Of a stretch of DNA of 35,822 nucleotides, positions 7,979-15,846 are shown piece after piece. Under the pieces are notes generated by a model. It was not told the origin of the DNA, did no database searches, and worked only from the letters and a program-made list of their open reading frames with translations. Origin of the DNA: Oscillospiraceae bacterium. GTDB lineage: Bacteria; Bacillota; Clostridia; Oscillospirales; Oscillospiraceae. Numbering within the stretch: position 1 is the first letter of the stretch; the number at the start of each line of letters is the position of its first letter. A program made the translations under genes and the position numbers. The stretch covers positions 1 through 35,822 of the forward strand of contig JAFQZI010000035.1 in the NCBI GenBank assembly GCA_017406005.1, in the 5' to 3' direction.

Positions 7979-8208
7979 ATCTTCCTCCGTAAAATAGTAA
8001 TCTGTATGAGGCAATATTGTTTCTGTAATCATTATACGGTGCTGCAGTCCTGATGGCAAGCTGTTTTTGCGATAATCATCCAAAACTTGCCCTTTTGAGC
8101 GGGCAATGATATACTCTTACCAATACTCAACGGTTAGGGGGAATTCATATGGAATTCAAAATGACCACTCTATTCTTTTTCTCTTTCACTGTATAATGGA
8201 GGTTGCCG

Positions 8209-9009
8209 ATGTCAGCCAGGAAAAGCAGACGGAAAGAACCGCCGACGCATATCGAAACGGAATACGGCTATATCCAGATCGAGGACACAACGATAGGCGG
8301 TGAGCCTGTTCGCTATTATCGCCATAATGGGGCTTATTCCTCCGGGACTTTTTTGCGGGAAGAGAAAAAATACGAGCTGTTATTTGAATATCCGAAAAAA
8401 TATGAAGAAGCCTTCCGATTCCTGGAGATCAAGAACGCTTTGATGATCGGCGGAGCAGCCTACCAGTATCCCCAATATTATATCAGCCACCATGACGGCA
8501 ATATGGATGTTGTCGAAATTGCTCCTCTGGCGGAACAGATAGCAAGGGAATGGTTCTTCCTGGAGGATCTGTATCAGGACTTTGACCTGTACAGCAATCA
8601 CCGCCTCAACTGTATTACGGCAAATGCACGGGATTATCTGGCATCGACGGATAAGGTTTATGATGTGGTCTTCAATGATGCGTTTACCGGTTCTTCACCG
8701 GTACCAGAACTTGCGACATTGGAGGCTGCAACCGCGATTCGGGAACATCTGATCGATGGCGGAATTTACATGTCCAACATCATCGGATCTACCATCGGGA
8801 AGGACTCCGAATTTTTGAAAGCGATGGTAGTCACCACAAAGCAAGTTTTTCGGTATGTGCATGTTCTGTATACCGACCCTGAGGACCGCAGCGGGCTGTA
8901 CCGAGGCAATTACATGGTTCTGGCGACCGACAGGGAGGTCGACCCGACAGGCAAAATCCGTTATCACAGCAGCCGTTATGATACGATCCTGACCGACGCA
9001 ACGGTTTAA
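8209..9009 (+). CDS. Spermidine-synthase-like methyltransferase-fold protein
   Basis: 266 residues with the fold of spermidine synthase/class I methyltransferase. It has a beta-strand N-terminal domain (TEYGYIQIEDTTIGGEPVRYYRHNGAYSSG), the glycine motif ALMIGGAAYQYP, the acidic end of strand 2 in MDVVEIAP, and VVFNDAFTG with an Asp where aminopropyltransferases have the catalytic D. Such stand-alone fused-type proteins are common in Clostridia and their substrate is usually unknown, so polyamine synthesis is not assured. The ATG at 8209 has GGAGG six bases upstream. No polyamine genes lie nearby. Confidence 0.85.
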   Translation: MSARKSRRKEPPTHIETEYGYIQIEDTTIGGEPVRYYRHNGAYSSGTFLREEKKYELLFEYPKKYEEAFRFLEIKNALMIGGAAYQYPQYYISHHDGNMDVVEIAPLAEQIAREWFFLEDLYQDFDLYSNHRLNCITANARDYLASTDKVYDVVFNDAFTGSSPVPELATLEAATAIREHLIDGGIYMSNIIGSTIGKDSEFLKAMVVTTKQVFRYVHVLYTDPEDRSGLYRGNYMVLATDREVDPTGKIRYHSSRYDTILTDATV

Positions 9010-9085
9010 AACCCTTATCTAATCCCTACTTTTATGCCTGCTGAAAATATATTTCAATTATGTTGACATTTTTTACAATATTATG

Positions 9086-9114
9086 TTGACATTTTGTAAT
9101 TAATGTGTTATTAT
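9086..9114 (+). promoter_or_regulatory. Strong sigma-A promoter of the 58-residue protein
   Basis: TTGACA (9086-9091), 17-base spacer, TATTAT (9109-9114). A second TTGACA 23 bases upstream (9063-9068) sits in the repeated context TATGTTGACATTTT. The leader of about 67 bases contains a bulged hairpin (TTCCGAG/CTCGGGAA, about 9126-9160) before the GGAGGG ribosome binding site. Confidence 0.8.
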
Positions 9115-9187
9115 TTCTTCACGTTCCGAGGAGGGCTTTCACACTTGCTCGGGAAACAATACTCTCTTATAAAATGGAGGGAGAAAA

Positions 9188-9364
9188 ATGAGCGTTGAGA
9201 AGCAGGCACAGAGTCGCGGATTCAAGATCGTAGGACGCCTTTACCGATACGATGACCCTGTACAGTCAAAGCGTTTTATATGCTACATGGACGAAGCAGG
9301 AAATGAGTACATCATGTATCGCGGTGTATTGACGATCATTTCCGCTAACGGGGAAGTCTTCTGA
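9188..9364 (+). CDS. Small orphan protein, 58 residues
   Basis: MSVEKQAQSRGFKIVGRLYR begins a 58-residue protein with no signal peptide or membrane segment. It looks like a compact beta-rich domain (RFICYMDEAGNEYIMYRG, VLTIISANGEVF). GGAGGG stands six bases before the ATG. It has its own consensus promoter and is followed 21 bases later by a long hairpin, so it is a single-gene transcript likely to be well expressed. The repeated Tyr-Arg-Tyr/Tyr-Ile patterns suggest an adaptor or nucleic-acid-binding fold, but I recognise no family and assign no function. Confidence 0.82.
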   Translation: MSVEKQAQSRGFKIVGRLYRYDDPVQSKRFICYMDEAGNEYIMYRGVLTIISANGEVF

Positions 9365-9385
9365 TAGAAACCGGAAGAACAGAGT

Positions 9386-9448
9386 AAGCTCTCTATGTGA
9401 GGTATGTGGAGGTCATTTTACCACAGGACTCATATAGGGAGCTTTTCT
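9386..9448 (+). terminator. Long hairpin/terminator after the 58-residue protein
   Basis: Arms 9386-9401 and 9429-9444 pair over 16 bp with only two G-U pairs. The loop holds a further short inverted repeat (GGT...ACC). The T-tract (TTTTC) is short, so this may be a terminator or a structured 3' end. Confidence 0.65.
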
Positions 9449-9498
9449 GAAGAATAATATTGCAGATACGGTTATGTCAAATAAGAAAGGCAAAAGCG

Positions 9499-10881
9499 AT
9501 GAATATTCTTATCCTGAATGGTTCACCGGCGGGAGATGACAGCATTACGCTGCAGACGATGCTTTATATCCAGAAGTATTACCCGGACCATACCTATGAG
9601 CAGCTGAATGTCGGGAGGAAGATCAAATCGATCGAAAAAGACTTTTCTCCTGCAAAAGACTTGCTGGAAAAGGCGGATCTCCTCATGTTCTGCTATCCTG
9701 TATACACTTTCCTGGTACCGTCGCAGCTGCACCGTTTCATCGAGCTGATAAAGGAATCCGGAATCCGGCTCGACGGGAAGTGTGCGACGCAGATTTCCAC
9801 CTCAAAGCATTTTTATGACACGACGGCGCATGAGTTTATCCGGGAAAACTGCGCAGATCTTCATCTGAACTTTATCCGTGGCTTGTCTGCGGATATGGAA
9901 GACCTTCTCGGAAAAAAAGGGCAGAAGGAAGCGTTAGACTTTTTCCGGTATGTGCTCTGGGCGGTTGAGAACAAAGTGTTCTGCCCCTGTACGATGCCTG
10001 CGGCAAGAGCGGAAGCTCTTAAAAGTGCGGATATACCGGAATCAACTCGCGTCCAGTCTCAACAGGGGCAGATCGCACTTGTGGTTGACCTGGATGGGGA
10101 GAACGAAGCTCTCCGTGCGATGGTTGAGCGTTTTATGCGGGTATCACCGTATCCCTGCAAACTTGTGAATCTCCATGACTTTCCGTTTTCCGGCGGCTGC
10201 CTGGGCTGTTTTCACTGTGCCTCAGACGGGACCTGCATCTACAAGGACGGGTTTGCCAGCTTTCTTAGGGAGAACATTCAGGGGGCAAAAGCCACAGTCT
10301 ACGCTTTTACAATCAAGGACCATTCCATGGGCTACCGGTTCAAGCTCTACGATGACCGGCAGTTCTGCAACGGCCACCGGACCGTAACAATGGGGAAACC
10401 GGTCGGATATCTCGTTGACGGACATCTCAGCGAGGAACCGAACCTTCGGCAGCTGATCGAGGCCAGAGCGCAGGTTGGCGGGAATTATCTGACAAGAATT
10501 GCCTCTGACGAGTCAGACCCTGACCGCGAGATTGACTGCCTGTCAGCGGAACTGGAATACGCGATCCAAAATGACTATCAGCAGCCGGCAAACTTCTACG
10601 GGGTCGGCGGCATGAAGATCTTCCGCGACCTTATTTATACCATGCAGGGCATGATGAAAGAGGACCACAGATTTTATAAAAAGCATGGTTTTTATGACTT
10701 CCCGCAGAAGAAGAAAGGGATGATTCTGGGGATGTATCTTGTGGGGTCTCTGATGAACAATAAGCGGCTGAGCAGGAAGATCGGTGCGAATATGACCAAA
10801 GGGATGCTGATGCCGTATAAGACGGTCATCAACAGGACCGGAACAGAAAAGAACCCGAAAAAGAAGCAGATCAAATCTTAA
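9499..10881 (+). CDS. Two-domain flavodoxin-fold protein (NADPH-dependent FMN reductase / iron-sulfur flavoprotein type)
   Basis: 460 residues from the ATG at 9499 (AAAGG eight bases upstream; the frame is open to 9460). The N-terminal half starts MNILILNGSPAGDDS, the FMN phosphate loop, and continues LLMFCYPVYTFLVPSQL, an NADPH-dependent FMN reductase fold. A second flavodoxin-like half begins IALVVDLDGENE and contains GGCLGCFHCASDGTC, the CxxCxxCx5C pattern that binds a 4Fe-4S cluster in iron-sulfur flavoproteins. The C-terminus is Lys-rich. It is expected to be a cytosolic redox enzyme; the electron partner is unknown. The next gene starts 16 bases later, so the two may be cotranscribed. 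Confidence 0.88.
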   Translation: MNILILNGSPAGDDSITLQTMLYIQKYYPDHTYEQLNVGRKIKSIEKDFSPAKDLLEKADLLMFCYPVYTFLVPSQLHRFIELIKESGIRLDGKCATQISTSKHFYDTTAHEFIRENCADLHLNFIRGLSADMEDLLGKKGQKEALDFFRYVLWAVENKVFCPCTMPAARAEALKSADIPESTRVQSQQGQIALVVDLDGENEALRAMVERFMRVSPYPCKLVNLHDFPFSGGCLGCFHCASDGTCIYKDGFASFLRENIQGAKATVYAFTIKDHSMGYRFKLYDDRQFCNGHRTVTMGKPVGYLVDGHLSEEPNLRQLIEARAQVGGNYLTRIASDESDPDREIDCLSAELEYAIQNDYQQPANFYGVGGMKIFRDLIYTMQGMMKEDHRFYKKHGFYDFPQKKKGMILGMYLVGSLMNNKRLSRKIGANMTKGMLMPYKTVINRTGTEKNPKKKQIKS

Positions 10882-10897
10882 AAAACGGAGGAACCAC

Positions 10898-12157
10898 ATG
10901 ATTCACTGCAGGCGATTGCTGATGTTCATTACGGCTTTTTTGCTTTCATCGCTTTGCATCTCTGCCTATGCGAATCCGTTTGCTCTCGCTGAGGGGACTG
11001 CGGAGCCTTTCGCAGACGGCTTCGATCTGTGCGGCACCCACTATTCCATAGATGTGGAGGAAATTGATCTATCCGACAGATCCTTACTCGATGCAAAGGA
11101 TATCGACATACTCAGGCAGATTGCTCAGTACACCAAAAACCTGAAGAATATCAATCTCGGGACTGAAAACACCTCTCCATACAGCTGGGAAACGATTTCA
11201 CAATTGCAGGAAGCTCTTCCCGATAAGCATATCTCTTACAGCTTCAGCCTTTACGGAGAGCCGATGACCCTGGATACCGAATATATTGATCTCAGAAAGA
11301 TTAAAGTGGACGATGACGGGGCTGCCGTTATGGCTGCTCTTCCGTGTATGAAAAAGTGCACCTATCTGGATATGGACCAGAGCGGGGTCGACAATGAGCA
11401 TATGGCCATTATACGGGATGCTTTCCCTGATGTAAAGGTTGTGTGGCGTGTCCGTTTCACCAATATGGACTACAGCTGCCGGACCGATGTGAAGACCATT
11501 TTATGCTCTCTGTGCGGAATAGGCCTTACCGATGATGAATGCTGCAAGCCGCTTACCTATTGCACGGAACTGGTAAATCTTGATGCCGGCCATAATAACA
11601 ACATGAGAACGCTCAGTTTTCTCAGGTATATGCCGAACCTGGAAGTCTTCATCACGTACAACAATTACCTGCGCGATGTGGACGACCTTGTTTACTGCAA
11701 GAAGCTGAAATACCTGGAGCTGTTCGGAAGCTCGATGCATAACATTGATTCGATCGGAGAGCTTTATGAGCTGACGGATCTTCAGATCGGATATTGCTAC
11801 AATCTGAATGACATTTCACCAATCATCCCGGCGGACCGCGTCCCGAAGCTCCAGCGCCTATGGCTGACACCGGGGAATATCCCGCAGGAGCAGATCGATG
11901 CCTTCAAGAGGAATCATCCGGATTGTGTAGTGAATGATACCGACAATTCAGTCGGCTGGTACTGGCGCTTTATTGATCCCATCCATGAATACAACACTCC
12001 CGAAAACAGGACTCCTGCCTATCAGAAGATCGTTTCGATCTTCCATTACGGAACGGAAAACTACCTGAACTACAGCTTTTCCACAAGTGACCCCTATTAC
12101 ACGACGCCGCATGGCGAGCTGGTCGTGGGGGAGCGGGTATCATGGTTTTACGGATAA
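10898..12157 (+). CDS. Secreted leucine-rich-repeat protein
   Basis: 419 residues with a signal peptide (MIHCRRLLMFITAFLLSSLCISAYA, cleavage near residue 25). The body has degenerate leucine-rich repeats: IDVEEIDLSDRSLLD, LKNINLGTEN, CTYLDMDQSGV, LVNLDAGHNNNMR, LEVFITYNNYLRDVDDL, LKYLELFGSSMHNIDSIGELYELTDLQIG. It ends in a Tyr/Trp-rich region (VGWYWRFIDPIHEYN). No LPxTG or choline-binding anchor is seen, so it is probably released or loosely cell-associated. Repeats of this kind bind proteins or glycans. GGAGG precedes the ATG. It follows the flavoprotein gene closely and precedes the double-glycine peptide gene. Confidence 0.87.
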   Translation: MIHCRRLLMFITAFLLSSLCISAYANPFALAEGTAEPFADGFDLCGTHYSIDVEEIDLSDRSLLDAKDIDILRQIAQYTKNLKNINLGTENTSPYSWETISQLQEALPDKHISYSFSLYGEPMTLDTEYIDLRKIKVDDDGAAVMAALPCMKKCTYLDMDQSGVDNEHMAIIRDAFPDVKVVWRVRFTNMDYSCRTDVKTILCSLCGIGLTDDECCKPLTYCTELVNLDAGHNNNMRTLSFLRYMPNLEVFITYNNYLRDVDDLVYCKKLKYLELFGSSMHNIDSIGELYELTDLQIGYCYNLNDISPIIPADRVPKLQRLWLTPGNIPQEQIDAFKRNHPDCVVNDTDNSVGWYWRFIDPIHEYNTPENRTPAYQKIVSIFHYGTENYLNYSFSTSDPYYTTPHGELVVGERVSWFYG

Positions 12158-12216
12158 TTCAGGGAGTCAGGAAATAATTTATAGTTTTGTGACACTTTTG
12201 TGCTGTTTTGTATGGT

Positions 12217-12222
12217 ATACTG
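12217..12222 (+). promoter_or_regulatory. Extended -10 promoter of the double-glycine peptide
   Basis: TGGTATACT is an extended -10 element 30 bases before the start codon. The -35 region is weak. Confidence 0.6.
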
Positions 12223-12252
12223 GACTCAGCAAAGAAGAAGGAGGCAATAAAC

Positions 12253-12405
12253 ATGAAAGAACTCAAAGATTTCGAGCTGGAAAAAGTATCCGGCGGGACC
12301 GTTCACCCGAATCCAACAGATCCCAAGCCGGAACCGCCCACACCGCCTACGCTGGTAACAAAGGATTATGAGAACGAAAAACTGATAAAACCGATAAAAC
12401 CGTAA
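12253..12405 (+). CDS. Double-glycine-leader peptide with proline-rich core
   Basis: 50 residues. The leader MKELKDFELEKVSGG has the hydrophobic/acidic spacing (F-ELEKV-S-GG) recognised by C39 peptidase exporters, and cleavage after Gly15 would release a 35-residue core rich in Pro (about ten), Lys and Thr that ends in KLIKPIKP. There is no Cys and only one Tyr, so lanthionine or disulfide chemistry is unlikely. AAGGAGG is well placed. The gene has its own extended -10 promoter and a terminator, so it is a free-standing transcript. No C39 exporter, modifying enzyme or immunity gene is nearby. It may be a signal peptide or an unmodified bacteriocin; the assignment rests on the leader motif. 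Confidence 0.82.
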   Translation: MKELKDFELEKVSGGTVHPNPTDPKPEPPTPPTLVTKDYENEKLIKPIKP

Positions 12406-12415
12406 ACAGTCGTTG

Positions 12416-12447
12416 GGAGCATCCGTTTGGATGCTCCTTATCCTTTT
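12416..12447 (+). terminator. Terminator after the peptide gene
   Basis: GGAGCATCC/GGATGCTCC, 4-base loop, followed by TTATCCTTTT. Confidence 0.85.
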
Positions 12448-12457
12448 CTGCAGTGTT

Positions 12458-12485
12458 TTGCTTGTTTTCAAAAAGCTTTTATGAT
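12458..12485 (+). promoter_or_regulatory. Promoter of aldolase gene
   Basis: TTGCTT (12458-12463), 16-base spacer, TATGAT (12480-12485), 49 bases before the aldolase start codon. Confidence 0.55.
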
Positions 12486-12534
12486 ATTGTATTTTCAGAA
12501 AAAATGATGAAACAGGAAGCGGAGGATTTGAAAA

Positions 12535-13308
12535 ATGAAAAACAAATTGGCAGAGCAGCTGCACAAAAAGGAAAAACCGCTTGGGATCTTCATTGACACG
12601 GCAAGCAGTTATGTCGTCGAATGCGTAGGGCGTACAGGTTTTGATTTTGTGATCATAGACAACGAGCATTCGCCGGTGGAAGCGGAAACCAGTGCGGATC
12701 TGATCCGTGCTGCTGAATTGTCCGGGCTTACGCCGCTTGTGCGGGTCAGGGAGAACTCCCGGCCGGCAGTCCTGAAGGTCCTGGATGTGGGAGCGCAGGG
12801 GATTGTCGTTCCCAATATACAAAGTGCGAATGAAGTGAGAGAGCTGATCTCTTACTGCAAATACAAGCCGGTGGGGAACAGAGGCTTCTGCCCGAGCAGG
12901 AAGGACGGCTGGGGCTATGACCTCGGCATGAACGTGTCGGATACCATGCGGTATTTTAATGAGCAGGTTCTGCTGATCCCGCAGTGTGAAACGGCCGGCG
13001 CACTGGAAGAAATCGAATGTATTGCAGATCTGGACGGTGTCGACGGGATCTTTATCGGGCCATATGATCTCTCTATTGCTATGGGAATTCCCGGTGAATT
13101 TGAGAATCCCGTTTTTCAGGACGCATTGAAAAGAATCCTGTCAGCAGTTCACCGGAGCGGGAAATTCTGCATTCTCTTTACAGGAACTGCCGAAGGGGTT
13201 GTGGACGGTTTTCAGAAAGGATATGACGCCATGACGTATTCTTTGGATGCCGGCCTCCTGATCGACTGTTTCCGGGAACGGGTCCTGAAAATAAGGGAAC
13301 AGATTTGA
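12535..13308 (+). CDS. HpcH/HpaI family aldolase (2-oxo-3-deoxy acid aldolase type)
   Basis: 257 residues, the usual length of class II HpcH/HpaI aldolases. Supporting motifs are GIFIDTASSYVVE near the N-terminus, FVIIDNEHSP (with the catalytic His), LVRVREN, GAQGIVVPNIQSA, the metal-binding Glu in IPQCETAGALEE, and GVDGIFIGPYDLSIAMG with the second metal ligand Asp. Members cleave 2-oxo-3-deoxy sugar acids to pyruvate (or tartronate semialdehyde) and an aldehyde. The exact substrate cannot be told here, as no uronate or galactarate genes surround it. GGAGG precedes the ATG, and the phosphoesterase gene follows after 14 bases. Confidence 0.9.
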   Translation: MKNKLAEQLHKKEKPLGIFIDTASSYVVECVGRTGFDFVIIDNEHSPVEAETSADLIRAAELSGLTPLVRVRENSRPAVLKVLDVGAQGIVVPNIQSANEVRELISYCKYKPVGNRGFCPSRKDGWGYDLGMNVSDTMRYFNEQVLLIPQCETAGALEEIECIADLDGVDGIFIGPYDLSIAMGIPGEFENPVFQDALKRILSAVHRSGKFCILFTGTAEGVVDGFQKGYDAMTYSLDAGLLIDCFRERVLKIREQI

Positions 13309-13322
13309 AATAAACAGAAACC

Positions 13323-14069
13323 ATGGCTTTGTATGCAATCGGAGATCTGCATCTCCATTTTCAGACAGAAGTAAAAGCGAAAAACCAGATAATAGACCGA
13401 ACCTGGAAAAACCATGAAGAAAAATTCAGGAAAAACTGCGAGGAACTGATACACCCCGAGGATACGCTTGTCCTAGTCGGCGACCACAGCTGGGGGCACA
13501 ATCTTTCGGAATGTGAGCAGGATCTTCAGTATATCATCGACCTTCCCGGCAGAAAGATCCTCCTGCGTGGGAATCACGATATGTTCTGGGATGCAAAGAA
13601 AACTCCTCTGCTCAACCAACTCTATTCCGGCAGGCTCGAATTTCTTCAGGATAACTTCTTTAACTATCGCGACTACGCTCTGGTAGGGACGAAAGGGCAT
13701 TGTTTTGAAGGGCCGTTTTATCTGAACCGTCGGGGCCAGATCATTGGCTGGGATGAGAAACAGGAAGAACACTCCAAAAAACTGGTGAAGCGGGAAATTG
13801 AAAGGCTGCGCATTTCTTTAGAAGCCGCAAGAAAAGCTGGTTTTCGAAAGACCATACTCTTCCTGCACTATCCGCCGACGAACATTCTGGAGGATGACAG
13901 CCCGTTCACAAGAATGGCGGAAGAATACGGTGCGGAGCAGGTGATCTATGCGCACAGCCATGGGGAAGTTCGTTTTTATGACAGTATTCAGGGGAAAAAG
14001 AACGGCATCCGATACAGCCTTGTCTCGGGGGACTATCTGAAATGGAAGCCGATAAAAGTTCTCCCGTAG
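13323..14069 (+). CDS. Calcineurin-like metallophosphoesterase
   Basis: 248 residues with the full binuclear-metal motif set: GDLHLH (Asp8, His10), LVGDHSWG (Asp54), GNHD (residues 83-86), FLHYPP and HSHGEVR. It lacks a signal peptide and has no extra domains. It resembles the small family of predicted phosphohydrolases related to COG1768. It probably acts on a small phosphoester in the cytosol; the substrate is unknown. The gap to the aldolase gene is 14 bases and to the MBL gene is 32 bases, so the three may form one operon. The predicted ribosome binding site for this gene is weak, consistent with coupling to the aldolase. Confidence 0.9.
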   Translation: MALYAIGDLHLHFQTEVKAKNQIIDRTWKNHEEKFRKNCEELIHPEDTLVLVGDHSWGHNLSECEQDLQYIIDLPGRKILLRGNHDMFWDAKKTPLLNQLYSGRLEFLQDNFFNYRDYALVGTKGHCFEGPFYLNRRGQIIGWDEKQEEHSKKLVKREIERLRISLEAARKAGFRKTILFLHYPPTNILEDDSPFTRMAEEYGAEQVIYAHSHGEVRFYDSIQGKKNGIRYSLVSGDYLKWKPIKVLP

Positions 14070-14101
14070 CAGAACAACTATAGAAAAGGAGATCATGCAA
14101 T

Positions 14102-14980
14102 ATGTTTGAGCTGGTTCGGTTAACAGAGAATTGCTGCTATATCGAAAGCCCCGCGAAAATCGGGCTTGTGCAGCTGAGCGGTTCCGATGTCTGCCTGATT
14201 GACAGCGGAAATGACAAGGATGCCGGTCGTAAGGTGCGTCAGATTCTGGATGCAAACGGATGGAAACTGAAAGCGATCTATAACACGCATTCCAATGCAG
14301 ACCATATCGGCGGAAATCGATATCTTCAGGGGCAGACGCACTGCAGGATCTTTGCTCCGGGGATCGATTGTGATTTCACCAGGCACCCGATTCTGGAGTC
14401 CTCTTTTCTGTACGGCGGTTATCCCTGCAAAGACCTCAGGCATAAGTTCCTTCTTGCGCCGGAGAGTGATGCGGAAGAACTGACTGCCGATACCCTTCCG
14501 GGCGGATTTGAAATGATTCCGCTCCCTGGCCATTTCTTTGATATGGTTGGCTTCCGCACGCCAGACGATGTTGTTTTCCTTGCTGACTGTCTCTCCAGCA
14601 GGGAGACGCTGGAAAAGTACCAGATCGGTTTTATCTACAATGTGGCTTCTTATCTTGCAACATTGGAAAAAGTAAAGCAGATGAAGGCAAAAATCTTCGT
14701 GCCGGCGCATGCAGCCGTAACGGAGGATATCACCGGCCTTGCCCAGTATAATATCGACAAAGTGCTCGAAATTACAGAAAAAATCCTGCAGATTTGCTCC
14801 GAATCCCGGTGTTTTGAAGAAATCCTGCAGAAGCTTTTTATTGCGTATTCCCTGACCATGAATTTTGAGCAGTACGTGCTTGTCGGCAGTACGGTGCGCT
14901 CTTACCTGTCATGGATGAAAGATACCGGAAAAGTCGAATGCATCTTTGAGAATGGAATGCTGCTCTGGCATAAAGTATAA
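14102..14980 (+). CDS. Metallo-beta-lactamase-fold hydrolase with variant HxNxDH motif
   Basis: 292 residues. The metal site reads THSNADHIGG (residues 62-71): the second His of the HxHxDH motif is Asn65. The other ligands are present: His in PLPGHFFD, Asp in FLADCL, His in VPAHAA. The C-terminal 90 residues are a helical domain of the kind that caps glyoxalase II-like or lactonase-like members. It is cytosolic, as no signal peptide is seen. The function is unassigned. GGAG precedes the ATG. It is the last gene of the aldolase-phosphoesterase-MBL run. No convincing terminator is seen before the next promoter. Confidence 0.88.
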   Translation: MFELVRLTENCCYIESPAKIGLVQLSGSDVCLIDSGNDKDAGRKVRQILDANGWKLKAIYNTHSNADHIGGNRYLQGQTHCRIFAPGIDCDFTRHPILESSFLYGGYPCKDLRHKFLLAPESDAEELTADTLPGGFEMIPLPGHFFDMVGFRTPDDVVFLADCLSSRETLEKYQIGFIYNVASYLATLEKVKQMKAKIFVPAHAAVTEDITGLAQYNIDKVLEITEKILQICSESRCFEEILQKLFIAYSLTMNFEQYVLVGSTVRSYLSWMKDTGKVECIFENGMLLWHKV

Positions 14981-15024
14981 TGAAATAAAATTGAAAGAAT
15001 TTTGAGAATAATTGAAGTTTTTGC

Positions 15025-15053
15025 TTGACTTATTCGGATGATAGTAGTATATT
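15025..15053 (+). promoter_or_regulatory. Promoter of Phd-type antitoxin gene
   Basis: TTGACT (15025-15030), 17-base spacer, TATATT (15048-15053). The leader of about 60 bases ends in AAGGAGG. Confidence 0.75.
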
Positions 15054-15121
15054 TAGATAACAAAATGGCTACAATAGTATTGTTCTTTTTTGAACTCAAA
15101 ATTCTTTAAGGAGGCATCCCC

Positions 15122-15373
15122 ATGGTCACTGCAGCGGCGAAAGATATCCAGGCGGATATGAAAGAATATTTTGATCGAGCCTGTAAAGGGGAAGATGTTT
15201 TTGTCCCGAGAAGCGGGAATGAAAATGTATTTATCATTTCTGAAAAAACATATAATCAGCTGCAGGAAGCCAGGAAAACGAGCGAGTTTTTATCAGGGCT
15301 TGAGGATTCTTCAGAAAACAGCCGCAACAGGGAAGTCCTTGCAAGAAGCGTTGAAGAATTGAGGCTTGTCTGA
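15122..15373 (+). CDS. Phd/YefM-type antitoxin-like protein, solitary
   Basis: 83 residues. MVTAAAKDIQADMKEYFDRACKGEDVFVPR and the following NENVFIISEKTYNQLQEARKT match the Phd/YefM fold, in which an N-terminal DNA-binding beta/alpha part is followed by a toxin-binding helix. Normally it would bind and neutralise a Doc- or YoeB-type toxin and repress the operon. Here no toxin gene follows: a terminator begins 20 bases after the stop, and the next ORF is on the other strand. It may be a lone regulator or protect against a toxin encoded elsewhere. AAGGAGG precedes the ATG. Confidence 0.82.
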   Translation: MVTAAAKDIQADMKEYFDRACKGEDVFVPRSGNENVFIISEKTYNQLQEARKTSEFLSGLEDSSENSRNREVLARSVEELRLV

Positions 15374-15392
15374 ACTGCTTTAAGGAATTATT

Positions 15393-15427
15393 AATCCCAG
15401 CCCTCAGATGAGGAGCTGGGATTTTTT
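15393..15427 (+). terminator. Terminator after antitoxin gene
   Basis: AATCCCAGC/GCTGGGATT (15393-15401, 15415-15423) with inner CTC/GAG, followed by TTTTTTC. It lies between convergent genes. Confidence 0.85.
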
Positions 15428-15428
15428 C

Positions 15429-15614
15429 TCATCGAAATCGGTTGGTTTCCGGATCATAAAGGTAGCCTATTGCCTCAAGCGGTATTGTGATCTGAGGCTC
15501 TTCCGCATCCAGACCCTCACAGAGTTCACTGAGGGAGGCATATTCATCCCGCAGCTTGGTGTTGATATAGCTTAAAAGAATAACCGGATCTGCGGGCAGT
15601 TTGCTGTTTGCCAT
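15429..15614 (-). CDS. DUF4250 domain-containing small protein
   Basis: 61 residues: MANSKLPADPVILLSYINTK followed by LRDEYASLSELCEGLD and AIGYLYDPETNRF. The LPxDPxxLLSxxNTKLRDxY...AIGYxYDxExNxF pattern is that of DUF4250, a short helical protein of unknown function common in Bacillota. AAAGGG precedes the ATG. It is monocistronic, with its stop close to the terminator of the antitoxin gene. Confidence 0.87.
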   Translation of the reverse strand: MANSKLPADPVILLSYINTKLRDEYASLSELCEGLDAEEPQITIPLEAIGYLYDPETNRFR

Positions 15615-15645
15615 GATATTTTACCCTTTCCTGATGATATAGCTA

Positions 15646-15767
15646 TTCAGTACTATAGTCCTAACCCTATATAGCTCGCGACGGAGCACTGAAATTAAGT
15701 ACAACGTTCCCTTCGCGAGCCATAGTTTGTACTAATCTCGAGGTGACTGACTAATAGCATTATACCA
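15646..15767. repeat. Dispersed palindromic repeat, copy A
   Basis: Core 15673-15720: AGCTCGCGA and TCGCGAGC arms around a central section with GGAGC and GTTCC that can also pair. An upstream TTCAGTAC (15646-15653) can pair with internal ACTGAA or with the tail GTACTAAT (15728-15735), so alternative folds are possible. A conserved tail ACTGAYTAA-N4-ATTATACCA (15746-15767) is shared with copy D. It occupies the gap between the divergent DUF4250 and ABC transporter genes. Confidence 0.8.
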
Positions 15768-15846
15768 GGAAAGCGTAATCCCGTAAAGGAAAAACGAAAC
15801 CGCGTAAACAGGCTTTTTGTTTTGATATTTTAGGGTTGGAGCTACT

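Noticed and set aside
8192-8197. Perfect TATAAT upstream of the spermidine-synthase-like gene
   Set aside because: The start of transcription would fall after the Shine-Dalgarno (8198-8202), so it cannot be the promoter of that gene unless translation begins elsewhere.
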